Positions 51,486-60,114 of a DNA stretch of 64,000 nt are shown one piece after another. A model generated the notes under the pieces. That model did no database searches, was not told where the DNA came from, and saw only the letters and a program-made list of their open reading frames with translations. Origin of the DNA: CAZSHG01 sp964459995 (GTDB lineage Bacteria > UBP14 > UBA6098); assembly GCA_964459995.1 (NCBI GenBank), contig CAYWOR010000004.1:151861-215860 (forward strand), in the 5' to 3' direction. Position 1 is the stretch's first letter. Every line of letters begins with the position of its first letter. The position numbers and the translations under genes are program-made.

Positions 51486-53564
51486 TTAATATCCTCTAAT
51501 CTTTTCTATAAGGGCTTTTTCGCGGGATTTGGGCAGTCGGCGATATTGGGAGAACTGCATAGTATAGGTCGCTCTTCCCTGTGAGAGATTTCGAAGTGCT
51601 GTGGAGTAGCCAAACATGGCGGCGAGTGGGACTGTGGCATCGATAACTTTTAGATCGCGTCGGTCGCTGACGTTCTCGATATGGGCATTTCGAATCGCGA
51701 GATCGTTGAGAACTTCGCCCATGTAGCTCTCAGGGACTACAACTTCCACATCCATAACCGGTTCGAGGAAAACCGGCATTGCAATGTTCAATGCCCGCGA
51801 AAATGCTGTCCCAGCGGCGACGCGGAAGGCCATTGCGTTCGAGCTGTCCTCGCTCCATTTTGCGGAGACGAGTCTCGCGCCAACATCGATAAGGGGATAT
51901 CCTGCAATCGGACCGGATTCGAGGGTATCTCGAATACCGGCTTCTATGCTTCTTCGGAATTCGGCTGGAAAATCGCAATTCTCGAATTCGTCGCGGAACT
52001 CGAAACCGGTGCCCTGTTCGCGAGGATAGCATTCTATTTTAACTTCTGCAAATTGGACACTCTCGCCAAGACTTCTATCGACTTTGTATTCAGCAGTCGC
52101 GGTTTCGACGATAGTCTCTCGGTATGCGACCTGTGGATTGCCTACATTGGCCGCAACGCCGAATTCGCGTATCATTCTATCGACGAGGATTTCGAGGTGA
52201 AGTTCCCCCATTCCGGCGATAATTGTCTGGCCGGTCTCTTTATCTTCGCGGACTTTGAAAGTAGGGTCTTCTTCTTCGAGCCTTGTGAGGGATTCCTCGA
52301 GTTTTGCGGAATCCGCGGCGGATTTCGGCTCTATTGCGACAAAAATCACTGGTTCGGGGAATGTCATCTGCTCGAAAAAGATTGGATGTTTCGGATCACA
52401 GAGGGTGTCTCCGGTCTTAACATCGCGAAGACCTGCAACAGCAATGACATCGCCGGCAACAGCTTCTTCCATTTGTTCGCGTTTATCGGAGTGCATCTGG
52501 AAAATTCGCGAGATTCTTTCTCTTTTTCCTGTGCGCGGGTTCAGCATGCCGAGTTTTTTATCGATTATGCCGCTGTAAACGCGTATGAATACGAGTTTAT
52601 CGACATATTTGTCGGTAGCTATTTTGAAAGCAAGCGCACTCATGGGCGCTTCGGGGGTGAGTTCGCGTTTTTCTTCCTTTTCGTTTTCGGGATGTTTCCC
52701 AATGACCGGCGGAAGGTCCGAAGGTGCAGGCAGATAGTCCACTATTGCGTCCATAAGGCGCTGAACGCCAATATTGTGAAGCGAGCTTCCGGTAAGAACA
52801 GGCAATATTCGGCTTTCGAGAACGCCTTTGCGGATTGCCGGTATTAGAAGCTCCGAGGTCAATTCGCGTCCTTCGATATAGGCTTCAAGAACTGGTTCGG
52901 AGTATTCTGTAATTGCCTCGATAAGCTCTGAGCGACGCGTTTCGTATTCGATAATCATTTCTTCGGGGATTTCGGATTCCTCGAAGGTTGCGCCGTATTC
53001 ATCAGGATCGAATTTTATGAATTTCCCGTGAATGATGTCGATTATGCCTCGGAAATCTTCGGCTTCGCCCATTGGAATGTTAAGGCAGACCGGTTTGGCT
53101 TTTAGCCTTTCGACAATCGAGTCGAGAGCTCCCTCGAAATCAGCGCCCATGCGGTCCATTTTGTTGATATAGGCAATTTTGGGGACACGATACTTTTCTG
53201 CCTGACGCCAAACCGTTTCGCTTTGGGGTTCGACACCTCCAACAGCGCAAAAAACCGCTACCGCGCCGTCGAGGACGCGAAGGGCGCGCTCGACCTCTAT
53301 GGTAAAATCGACATGGCCTGGCGTATCGATGATGTTAATCTGGTGTTCTCGCCAAAAGCAGGTCGTCGCGGCGTCGGTTATGGTGATTCCTCGCTCACGT
53401 TCTTGCTCCATCCAGTCCATAGTTGCGGAGCCTTCATCGACCTCGCCCATGCGGTGTATTTTCTTGGCATAGAATAAGATACGCTCGGTAGTGGTAGTTT
53501 TGCCGGCGTCGATATGCGCCATCACGCCGATATTTCGAATTCTATTTAACGGTGTCCTTTTCAT
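51486..53564 (-). CDS. fusA: Elongation factor G
   Basis: 692 residues, full length. G1 AHIDAGKTTTTE, switch regions RERGITITDAATT, G3 DTPGHVDF, G4 NKMD, then domains II-V (GMGELHLEILVDRMIREFGV; C-terminal SYMGEVLNDLAIRNAHIENV and TMQFSQYRRLPKS). Ribosomal translocase. No companion rpsL/rpsG/tuf genes adjoin it, so it may be a second EF-G or a dispersed str operon. Confidence 0.97.
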   Translation of the reverse strand: MKRTPLNRIRNIGVMAHIDAGKTTTTERILFYAKKIHRMGEVDEGSATMDWMEQERERGITITDAATTCFWREHQINIIDTPGHVDFTIEVERALRVLDGAVAVFCAVGGVEPQSETVWRQAEKYRVPKIAYINKMDRMGADFEGALDSIVERLKAKPVCLNIPMGEAEDFRGIIDIIHGKFIKFDPDEYGATFEESEIPEEMIIEYETRRSELIEAITEYSEPVLEAYIEGRELTSELLIPAIRKGVLESRILPVLTGSSLHNIGVQRLMDAIVDYLPAPSDLPPVIGKHPENEKEEKRELTPEAPMSALAFKIATDKYVDKLVFIRVYSGIIDKKLGMLNPRTGKRERISRIFQMHSDKREQMEEAVAGDVIAVAGLRDVKTGDTLCDPKHPIFFEQMTFPEPVIFVAIEPKSAADSAKLEESLTRLEEEDPTFKVREDKETGQTIIAGMGELHLEILVDRMIREFGVAANVGNPQVAYRETIVETATAEYKVDRSLGESVQFAEVKIECYPREQGTGFEFRDEFENCDFPAEFRRSIEAGIRDTLESGPIAGYPLIDVGARLVSAKWSEDSSNAMAFRVAAGTAFSRALNIAMPVFLEPVMDVEVVVPESYMGEVLNDLAIRNAHIENVSDRRDLKVIDATVPLAAMFGYSTALRNLSQGRATYTMQFSQYRRLPKSREKALIEKIRGY

Positions 53565-53624
53565 GGTCTCGTCTCGCTCTTGTGTTCACAATTGCACTAC
53601 AAAATATGGATGATCGGGGATTAA

Positions 53625-54605
53625 TCAAGGACGTTTATTCGAGCTTTTCATCTCGACCCATCCGCAGGCGTCGTCGCCTGTGCCGGCTTTGATTCGTTTT
53701 TTGCACCACCATTTATCGATTTTTGGTGCGATAAGATAAACGAAGATCGACAGCGCGAACCCGGCGATGATGTCGATGACATAATGATGTCGAAGATAAA
53801 CAGTGGCTATGACGAGACTTACGGCGATTGGCAGAAAAGCCCAAAACATGGTGCGCGTGTGTTTCCATGCGTAGATCATGGAGAGAAGTGTCGTGGCGCA
53901 ATGGAGGCTCGGGAATGCACCCCTGCTACTCGCGGCGGAGATTATGACCTGTGTTTGTGCGCTACTGAATAGAAATCCTGTGAAATCGCGCGTGAATTGG
54001 TCGGCGAGAACAAGCCTCGGAGGCGCCGCAGGGAATAGCACATAAAGGATATATCCGAAATAGTAACTCAGAATGATGCCGAGCATAGTTTCGCGATAGG
54101 CGAAATAGCGGCCTTTGAAATAGAGGAAGAAGGGTATCACAAGCGGGATTACGAAGTAGTTCATGTAGGCGAAGCTGAAATATTCAGTGAGAATCGGATG
54201 GTAGAACTTCTGCGCCCAAAAAACCGGCTGGACACCAAACATCCAATCGTCGATGGCGATAAGTGCCCAGTGAATGTCATTCGGATTAACGAAATGGATG
54301 GTGTCGTGGAGATTAGTATAGATAAGTATTGCAAGGCCGAAGGGCGCGGCTTCTCGGATGAATTTCCAGAACTTGCCGGTGGGATTCCATTTGCGAACTC
54401 CGATGAAAACCATCACTATTCCGACGACCGCGAAAATACGGGCCAAATCTCCGCTGATATGCTTTGGGACTTTCCCTGCCTGTGCGAAATAGGCGTGGGC
54501 ACGCATTGTTACAGCCGCAGAGGGGAAAAAGAAAACCAGCGCGAGGAGTTCCTCGAACCGAAGGTGGAGACAGAAGCGTTTTATTTTCGACCAGATAAAC
54601 TTCAT
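53625..54605 (-). CDS. PAP2-superfamily membrane enzyme, AUR1-like
   Basis: 326 residues from ATG 54605; a TTG at 54641 would add 12 residues, and neither start has a well-placed ribosome site. Multiple membrane segments with the PAP2-type motifs GAFPSLHCATT and YLRHHYVIDIIAG, carrying the catalytic His/Asp. The SLH...HHYxxD pattern is that of the inositol-phosphorylceramide synthase (AUR1) and related phosphatase/transferase group. Likely acts on a lipid phosphate at the membrane; substrate unknown. Confidence 0.82.
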   Translation of the reverse strand: MKFIWSKIKRFCLHLRFEELLALVFFFPSAAVTMRAHAYFAQAGKVPKHISGDLARIFAVVGIVMVFIGVRKWNPTGKFWKFIREAAPFGLAILIYTNLHDTIHFVNPNDIHWALIAIDDWMFGVQPVFWAQKFYHPILTEYFSFAYMNYFVIPLVIPFFLYFKGRYFAYRETMLGIILSYYFGYILYVLFPAAPPRLVLADQFTRDFTGFLFSSAQTQVIISAASSRGAFPSLHCATTLLSMIYAWKHTRTMFWAFLPIAVSLVIATVYLRHHYVIDIIAGFALSIFVYLIAPKIDKWWCKKRIKAGTGDDACGWVEMKSSNKRP

Positions 54606-54671
54606 AGCGCGCCAAAATAGTCTTTCCTTTTGAGAAATCAAGTATAAAGGAAATTTTATCGAAAAAAAAGC

Positions 54672-54699
54672 TTGTTTAAGAGAAAGGGAATGTTATTTT
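54672..54699 (+). promoter_or_regulatory. Promoter of the barrel gene at 54737
   Basis: TTGTTT (54672-54677), 16 bp, TATTTT (54694-54699); ribosome site AAGGAGG precedes the ATG. Confidence 0.5.
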
Positions 54700-54736
54700 G
54701 CAAATAGTTCCTATTTAGAAACCATAAGGAGGAAAT

Positions 54737-55408
54737 ATGAAAAGAACGTTGATTCTGATTGCCGTTACCGCACTCGCCGTCTCGGCTTTCGCCGAGGGTG
54801 GAGCCGGGGGGGCAAGTCTCGGGTTTGGTTACCAGTTCTCGAATTCTGATGCCGCAATCGCAACTGCCGAAGCGATGGGACTGGAAGTTGAAAACACACC
54901 TGTTCTGATGCTCGATATTCATGGCTGGAGTGTTCTCAATAAGTTTATGAGGCTCGGCGGCCTTATCTCCGGTGGATATTTCGACGCCAAGGGTAAACCG
55001 AATGAAGCCACGATGTCCGAGGATGAAGCCGGCGTGGGTTTCGGCGATGCTCGAGTTGCGATATTGCCTGAAGTCTATGTGAATTTCGGGCCTATTGAAA
55101 CAGCTGTCGGTTTTGCGGTCGGCGGCGGTTCGATTATCACATTCGTAAACGACGACAACGGCGACAACGACGGCGATATGGTTTTCTACGGTTTCATGCG
55201 TCCGCAGGTAACAGCTTCCTATGATTTCGGACCGCTCGGTGTGCAGGTAGGTGCTGGTTACCATCTGCCTTTCGCGGGTGCGGAGGGAGATTTCTGGTTC
55301 AATAATTCAGCCGGAGACACGGTAAGTAATACCTTCGAGGTTGGCGAGATGGACGGTTTCTTCGTAAAACTTGATATCTTCTTCGGTCAAAAATCGATGG
55401 ACAAATAA
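54737..55408 (+). CDS. Secreted or outer-membrane barrel-like protein
   Basis: 223 residues. Signal peptide 1-19 (ending AFA-EG). Gly-rich alternating strands (ASLGFGYQFS, GLISGGYFDA, TAVGFAVGGGSIITF, LGVQVGAGYHLPFAG) and an acidic loop FVNDDNGDNDGDMVF that could bind calcium. Final strand FFVKLDIFFGQ. Monocistronic with its own promoter and terminator. No family assigned. Confidence 0.68.
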   Translation: MKRTLILIAVTALAVSAFAEGGAGGASLGFGYQFSNSDAAIATAEAMGLEVENTPVLMLDIHGWSVLNKFMRLGGLISGGYFDAKGKPNEATMSEDEAGVGFGDARVAILPEVYVNFGPIETAVGFAVGGGSIITFVNDDNGDNDGDMVFYGFMRPQVTASYDFGPLGVQVGAGYHLPFAGAEGDFWFNNSAGDTVSNTFEVGEMDGFFVKLDIFFGQKSMDK

Positions 55409-55427
55409 GTTCATAATCTAATCGCTC

Positions 55428-55457
55428 AAAGCGGGCCACAAAGCCCGCTTTTTTTTA
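55428..55457 (+). terminator. Rho-independent terminator
   Basis: AAAGCGGGC-CACAAA-GCCCGCTTT followed by more T. Ends the barrel gene transcript; the A-run on the other side may also serve the convergent gene. Confidence 0.9.
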
Positions 55458-55491
55458 ATGCTGAATCGCTAAGGAAGTTTGATAGCGGAAT

Positions 55492-56835
55492 TTAGAATCC
55501 AAATTTCTCGGTGCGGATTTTTCCCATATAACCGCATTTACGAAGCTCTTTCTCGACTGATTTCATCATTGGCGCAGGCCCGCAAAGATAAACCCCGAAT
55601 TCGGAGAGATTCTCCCCCACTTCTTTGAGGATAATCGCGCTGTCGATTCTGCCACGGTAACCTAACCATGACTCATCCGGGTGTGACAGGATATGCACGG
55701 TTCTGAAGTTGGGCGGAAGGGCGTCTAATTCTGCTTTGAACAGGATATCTTCTTCTGTTCGATTGGCAGAAAGAACTACAACGTGTCTATCGTCTTCTGT
55801 GTCGCGAAGGTAACGCACCATGCTGATAATCGGCGTAATTCCAACTCCGCCGGCTATTAATAGGAACCGTTTCGGCTGATCATGAACGAAGCTGAATTTG
55901 CCGTAGGGCATTGCGACTTTCGCAAAATCCTCGGTGGTAGTCTTTCCTATCGTATTTGTGAAGTTTCCGGATTCCTTTATCGTCGCCGAGATGAAACCTT
56001 CCTGTGTTGGAGAAGAGGAAATTGTGAAGGGGTGTTCTTCGGATTTGGTTTTCCTTCGAATCAGTTTCAAAAACATGAATTGACCGGGATGGTAGGTCGG
56101 GATTTTTCCATTGCTCGGCTTTAATGTTATTGTATATGTATTATGATTTTCTTGTTCAATGTTTGAGATTCGATATCGCTTTCGGATAAACATTGGAAAA
56201 ACGATGTTTCTGAAAGAAAAAGCGAGGATGGCGATGGCGAAAATCGCCCACCATAGATATTTTGTTGCGCTGTGGATATCGGAACCTATCGCGATGGAAT
56301 GGATAAATCCCAGAATGACAACGAGAAGCATCACTTTGTGAAAGAGATGCCAAAGGTTGTAATCTATTTTCAATTTCGCTCTGAGCAACGCGAAAAGAAC
56401 ACCGGTTAGAAGAATTATAAGGGCAATCTCGGCGAATATTATCGGCATCGATGAGCGGAAACCAACCAGCGAGAAATCTTCGTAGGCCATCATCACGGCT
56501 ATTGGATGAGCCAATATTAGAATTGTGCCGACTATCGCCATAATTCGATGGAATTGCAAAATTTTATCGAGACCGGCCAGTCGGTCGAGGGTTTTAAGGC
56601 GCGCACCGAGGAGAACCTGCAGGCAAAATATCGTAAAAGCTGTCAATGCTGTCGATTTGCCGAATGTAAGGAGCAAGCCGTCGGAGAAATCGCCAAAAAC
56701 GAAGAAAGCGAAAACTGATGGCAGTAAGATTATCGCAAAATACAGGCAATAAAACAAAACCGCCCCCCCCGAAGGGCCGAGAAAACGGAGGGGACGGAGA
56801 TTTTTCGGTTTATTTGTGTTATCCGATAACGGCAT
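55492..56835 (-). CDS. Ferric-reductase-like membrane flavocytochrome
   Basis: 447 residues. Six membrane segments in the first 215 residues with paired His for b-type haem (LQFHRIMAIVGTILILAHP, LWHLFHKVMLLVVILGFIHS), then an FNR-type domain: FAD motif HPFTISSSP, phosphate-binding segment, NAD(P) motif IAGGVGITP and YLCGPAPMMKSVEKEL. It should carry electrons from NAD(P)H across the membrane to a metal or protein on the outside. The gene for a secreted superoxide-reductase-like protein lies 3 bases upstream in the same unit and may be its partner. Confidence 0.9.
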   Translation of the reverse strand: MPLSDNTNKPKNLRPLRFLGPSGGAVLFYCLYFAIILLPSVFAFFVFGDFSDGLLLTFGKSTALTAFTIFCLQVLLGARLKTLDRLAGLDKILQFHRIMAIVGTILILAHPIAVMMAYEDFSLVGFRSSMPIIFAEIALIILLTGVLFALLRAKLKIDYNLWHLFHKVMLLVVILGFIHSIAIGSDIHSATKYLWWAIFAIAILAFSFRNIVFPMFIRKRYRISNIEQENHNTYTITLKPSNGKIPTYHPGQFMFLKLIRRKTKSEEHPFTISSSPTQEGFISATIKESGNFTNTIGKTTTEDFAKVAMPYGKFSFVHDQPKRFLLIAGGVGITPIISMVRYLRDTEDDRHVVVLSANRTEEDILFKAELDALPPNFRTVHILSHPDESWLGYRGRIDSAIILKEVGENLSEFGVYLCGPAPMMKSVEKELRKCGYMGKIRTEKFGF

Positions 56836-56838
56836 TGA

Positions 56839-57183
56839 TTAAGACGCACCTACGACAAGTTTGGTCTTCTTTTTGCCGAATTTATTGCAGTTCGTCGAGA
56901 CCTCTATTGTGTCGCCATCTTTAGCGTCGATTATGATGTATATAACCTCTTGGCCGTTGTCGTCTGTCTGCATTTTGAAAGTCTGAGTGATGATCTTTTT
57001 GCCGTTCAGTTCGACTGTAATCTCGTCGATGTAATGATCTGAGGCGTTTTTCACGCTGTGCTTCGCAATTACTGTGAGAGTGCTGGTCTCTTTGTCGAAG
57101 CTAAGTTCGATCTCGGAAGCCGCATGTGCCATGGCCACCCCGACGAAAACCAAAGCGAGAAAGATCAAGTATATATGACGCAT
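56839..57183 (-). CDS. Secreted superoxide-reductase-like (desulfoferrodoxin-type) protein lacking full ligand set
   Basis: 114 residues from ATG 57183 (AAAGGG upstream). Signal peptide 1-19. The core AKHSVKNASDHYIDEITVELNG resembles the HP...HYIxxI iron-ligand region of superoxide reductases (H42, H50), and STNCNKFG resembles the CNxHG ligand motif with C99 kept and His replaced by Phe102. The first His of the usual EKHxP is not seen. So it may have the fold without the normal Fe(His4Cys) site. Co-transcribed with the flavocytochrome. Confidence 0.6.
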   Translation of the reverse strand: MRHIYLIFLALVFVGVAMAHAASEIELSFDKETSTLTVIAKHSVKNASDHYIDEITVELNGKKIITQTFKMQTDDNGQEVIYIIIDAKDGDTIEVSTNCNKFGKKKTKLVVGAS

Positions 57184-57216
57184 GGATGCCCTTTCATTTG
57201 AAAATCTGAACAATGG

Positions 57217-58161
57217 CTATTTGATGAACATTACCCTTTGTGTCAGCGAATTGCCGTCGAGATTCGCCCGAACAAAATATACGCCGGACTCCACCGATGT
57301 TGCGGGTTGCCATCTTAGACTTCCATTCTCCACAACACCGAAATCGGCGATTTTTCTGCCGTTGATGTCGAATATCGCAATCTCCGCCTTTTCGGGGACA
57401 TCGATTGAAACTGAGCTGTTGAATGGGTTAGGATATGCAATGATGGACATTTCGGCGGGTTTGCGCGAGTTTTCGTCGATATTTGTAAAATTATAGCCTT
57501 GAAGATAGCTCGCAGTTTTTGAGGAATCGGCTATCGTTCCACTCATCATGTCGATTTCGTATTCCATTCCGCGGCTTTGAATCATGCCGACAAACTGGGC
57601 ATGCCAAGTCGTGTCGCGCGATTGGACACCGCTTCCGGAAGCGAAGGGCATTCCACCAAAAGTGATTTCGTAGGTGAATTCGCTTTCCATGGCTATCTTC
57701 AAACATGAAGCGAAAGAGCCAGCAGGAACAACAACCGTCTCACGCCCGATTGCTTCCATCGAGACAACGATTTGAATGCTAATATCCGCGCCGGACATAT
57801 TGAAGCTGGTATCGATATCAGCGGCTGTCCATGAAGTTCCAACATCGATGTCGGAGGGGGCGATCCTTACTGGGCGGCGCTCTTCCTCCATGAACTCGAC
57901 AATCATGTATATGCCGTCCGCTCTGAGTTGGGTGAAGGAAGTATCGACAGCTTCAGGGCTTGTTTCAACGGTAATCCATGTTTCATATCCGTCGATAATC
58001 TCGGTTCCGACCATCTCGTTTAATGTTGTTACAATGCCTACCTCGTTGGAATCCTGATATGTCCATGTATATCCGATACCGACCGGAAAATAATCCGCGC
58101 TACTATCGGCTACAGCCGCGAAAACCGCGACTAAAGCAACCATGAGAATCAACCTTTTCAT
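57217..58161 (-). CDS. Secreted protein with sorting tail
   Basis: 314 residues from ATG 58161 (GGAGG 6 bases upstream); a TTG 12 bases earlier overlaps the ribosome site. Signal peptide 1-22. N-terminal ADYFPVGIGYTWTYQDS is a pattern found in secreted beta-rich proteins of this kind; the body is beta-sandwich (about 25-225). The C-terminal sorting domain is YPNPFNSSVSIDV ... DINGRKIADF ... SGVYFVRANL ... VMFIK, of the usual 72-residue length, with no palindromic insert. Promoter at 58197-58224. Confidence 0.78.
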   Translation of the reverse strand: MKRLILMVALVAVFAAVADSSADYFPVGIGYTWTYQDSNEVGIVTTLNEMVGTEIIDGYETWITVETSPEAVDTSFTQLRADGIYMIVEFMEEERRPVRIAPSDIDVGTSWTAADIDTSFNMSGADISIQIVVSMEAIGRETVVVPAGSFASCLKIAMESEFTYEITFGGMPFASGSGVQSRDTTWHAQFVGMIQSRGMEYEIDMMSGTIADSSKTASYLQGYNFTNIDENSRKPAEMSIIAYPNPFNSSVSIDVPEKAEIAIFDINGRKIADFGVVENGSLRWQPATSVESGVYFVRANLDGNSLTQRVMFIK

Positions 58162-58196
58162 TTCAACCTCCAATTTTGAGTTTTCAATTGGCTTTT

Positions 58197-58224
58197 AATA
58201 TAACGTTTGGAAATGATTAAACAA
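58197..58224 (-). promoter_or_regulatory. Promoter of the tail-protein gene at 57217
   Basis: Minus strand TTGTTT (58224-58219), 16 bp, TATATT (58202-58197). Confidence 0.6.
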
Positions 58225-58304
58225 GCAAAATTTGAAAGGCGAGTTCCTTCGAGTTGGCAAATTCTTCTTAAAACTATAAAGATTCACCTCGGAAGGTTTT
58301 TGCT

Positions 58305-58504
58305 TGACCTATTCTTCATTATGGCTATATTTGGTAAGTTTTTATTCGGGCTTGAGTTGCCGGCCCAAAGTTATTGAGGAGAACAAAATTTATGGGTTCG
58401 AGAGCGGGGCCAAATTAGAGTCTTTTTAACCGTAAGGAATTACGGCCAATCGAGATATGTAATAAACGGGGCACACATCCCCAAAAAAGTTTTTTAGGAG
58501 AAAT
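58305..58504 (+). promoter_or_regulatory. ahcY promoter and long structured leader
   Basis: TTGACC (58305-58310), 15 bp, TATATT (58326-58331). The leader of about 165 bases has possible hairpins GGGC...GCCC (58348-58366), CCGTA-AGGAAT-TACGG (58430-58445) and GGGG-CACACAT-CCCC (58468-58482), the last followed by A6 G T6. I do not recognise a known SAM, SAH or other riboswitch class. Confidence 0.4.
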
Positions 58505-59761
58505 ATGAGTTACGATATTGCTGATAAATCATTAGCCCCCAAGGGCTTCAAAAGGATTATGTGGGCTGATAAAAATATGCCGGTCTTGCAGGTCATCCGC
58601 GAACGTTTCGAACGCGAAAAGCCACTCGAAGGCCTTGCGATGTCGGCCTGTCTTCACGTTACTGCGGAAACCGCAAACCTCGCCCGCACACTCGTCGCAG
58701 GCGGTGCGGACTTGATGCTAATCGCTTCGAACCCCCTATCGACGCAGGATGATGTCGCGGCTTCGCTGGTCGAGGATTTCGGCATCAAGGTGCAGGCAAT
58801 CCATGGCGAGGACAACGCAACATATTACCGCCATGTCCGTGCGGCTTCCGAACGCGGACCGGTTATCACTATGGACGACGGCGCTGATTTGGTATCGACC
58901 ATCCACAAAGAATTCCCCGAAGTAGGCGCGAAAATTCTTGGAAGCATGGAGGAAACTACTACCGGCGTCATTCGGTTAAGAGCGATGGCAAAAGACGGCG
59001 CGCTGAAATTCCCGGTGATAGCGGTTAACGACGCGAAAACCAAGCACTTCTTCGACAACCGTTACGGCACCGGCCAATCAACTCTCGACGGCATCATCCG
59101 CGCGACCGACACGCTCATCGCAGGGAAAAAGGTTGTGGTAGCAGGCTATGGCTGGTGCGGACGAGGCTTTTCAGTGCGTGCAAAGGGGCATGGCGCTCAT
59201 GTCATCGTTACAGAGGTCGATCCGATAAAAGCCATCGAGGCCGCAATGGACGGGTTCGAGGTTATGCCTATGGCTGATGCCGCACCTGTCGGAGACATTT
59301 TCTGCACACTCACCGGCAATATTCATGTAATCCGCCCCGAACATTTCGAGGCGATGAAAGATGGAGCTATCGTTTGCAACAGCGGACATTTCGATGTCGA
59401 GCTCGATCTTCCGGGCCTTACTAAAATCGCGAAGAATATAAATCGCGATGTTCGGATTGTTACAGATGAATATATTATGCAGTCGGGTAAAAGAATCTTT
59501 GTCCTCGCCGATGGCAGGCTTGTCAACCTTGCCGCCGCAGAGGGACATCCAGCGGATGTTATGGACATGTCCTTTGCGGTGCAAGCGCTTACAACGGAAT
59601 GGGTTGTCAAGAATCCCGGCTTGGAAGTCGCTGTGCATGAGGTTCCGGTGGAAATCGACGATTGGGTTAGCAGGCTCAAACTTCGCACCATGGGGATTTC
59701 CATCGACACTCTCACGCCGGAACAGGAGAAATACCTCGCCGAGTGGGAGATGGGCACCTAA
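58505..59761 (+). CDS. ahcY: Adenosylhomocysteinase
   Basis: 418 residues, the shorter form found in many archaea and bacteria. Substrate domain start LKALEG-like segment EKPLEGLAMSACLHVTAETA, DDGADLVSTIH, TTTGVIRLRAM, catalytic NDAKTKHFFDNRYGTGQS, then the NAD domain GKKVVVAGYGWCGRG and C-terminal FAVQALTTEWVV. It hydrolyses S-adenosylhomocysteine to adenosine and homocysteine, recycling the by-product of methylation. Ribosome site AGGAG. Monocistronic with a long leader. Confidence 0.97.
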   Translation: MSYDIADKSLAPKGFKRIMWADKNMPVLQVIRERFEREKPLEGLAMSACLHVTAETANLARTLVAGGADLMLIASNPLSTQDDVAASLVEDFGIKVQAIHGEDNATYYRHVRAASERGPVITMDDGADLVSTIHKEFPEVGAKILGSMEETTTGVIRLRAMAKDGALKFPVIAVNDAKTKHFFDNRYGTGQSTLDGIIRATDTLIAGKKVVVAGYGWCGRGFSVRAKGHGAHVIVTEVDPIKAIEAAMDGFEVMPMADAAPVGDIFCTLTGNIHVIRPEHFEAMKDGAIVCNSGHFDVELDLPGLTKIAKNINRDVRIVTDEYIMQSGKRIFVLADGRLVNLAAAEGHPADVMDMSFAVQALTTEWVVKNPGLEVAVHEVPVEIDDWVSRLKLRTMGISIDTLTPEQEKYLAEWEMGT

Positions 59762-59802
59762 TTGTTCGATTAAGATTCAAAGCATCTCCCCCACCTGATC
59801 AT

Positions 59803-59832
59803 ATACCCCCCCATGCAATAGTGCAGGGGGGT
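59803..59832. terminator. Strong hairpin after ahcY
   Basis: TACCCCCC...GGGGGGTA with an inner TGCA...TGCA, followed by ATTTATT. The T-run is poor, so it may terminate ahcY or simply be a stable 3' end. Confidence 0.55.
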
Positions 59833-59917
59833 AATTTATTAACGGCGCGAAGACTTTTCTCGTTTTCCTCGCTCCATAGCTCCGGCTGTGGCACGCCCCT
59901 GCCTCCGAAACTCTCCT

Positions 59918-60076
59918 TCATCTCAAACACATGCAGGGAGCTTCGAGGGCTTTGCTTAAGATATCGGGCGCAAGCTCGAACTCCGCCTCGAAATCGGCGA
60001 TATTGCCCGACAAAAGAAGGAGTCGTTCCCGACGTTCTTCGTCGTTGTCGGTTGAAAAGGAATTTCCTTTAAGCAT
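59918..60076 (-). CDS. Small acidic protein
   Basis: 52 residues from ATG 60076, 7 bases after an AAAGGAGG ribosome site (another ATG at 60082 is too close to it). Sequence has RRERLLLLSGNIADFEAEFEL and ends APCMCLR. Downstream of the coiled-coil repeat gene on the same strand (38-base gap). Unknown function; the strong ribosome site is the main support. Confidence 0.5.
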   Translation of the reverse strand: MLKGNSFSTDNDEERRERLLLLSGNIADFEAEFELAPDILSKALEAPCMCLR

Positions 60077-60114
60077 TTTCATGCCTCCTTTAATATTATC
60101 AGTGCAATGGCCTT

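Noticed and set aside
51681..52847. Open frame of 388 codons on the plus strand opposite fusA
   Set aside because: Antisense to a highly conserved gene; the frame arises from codon bias of fusA and has no ribosome site.
58338..58504. ahcY leader considered as a known SAH or SAM riboswitch
   Set aside because: The conserved core sequences of those classes are not present as far as I can see; reported only as an unassigned leader.
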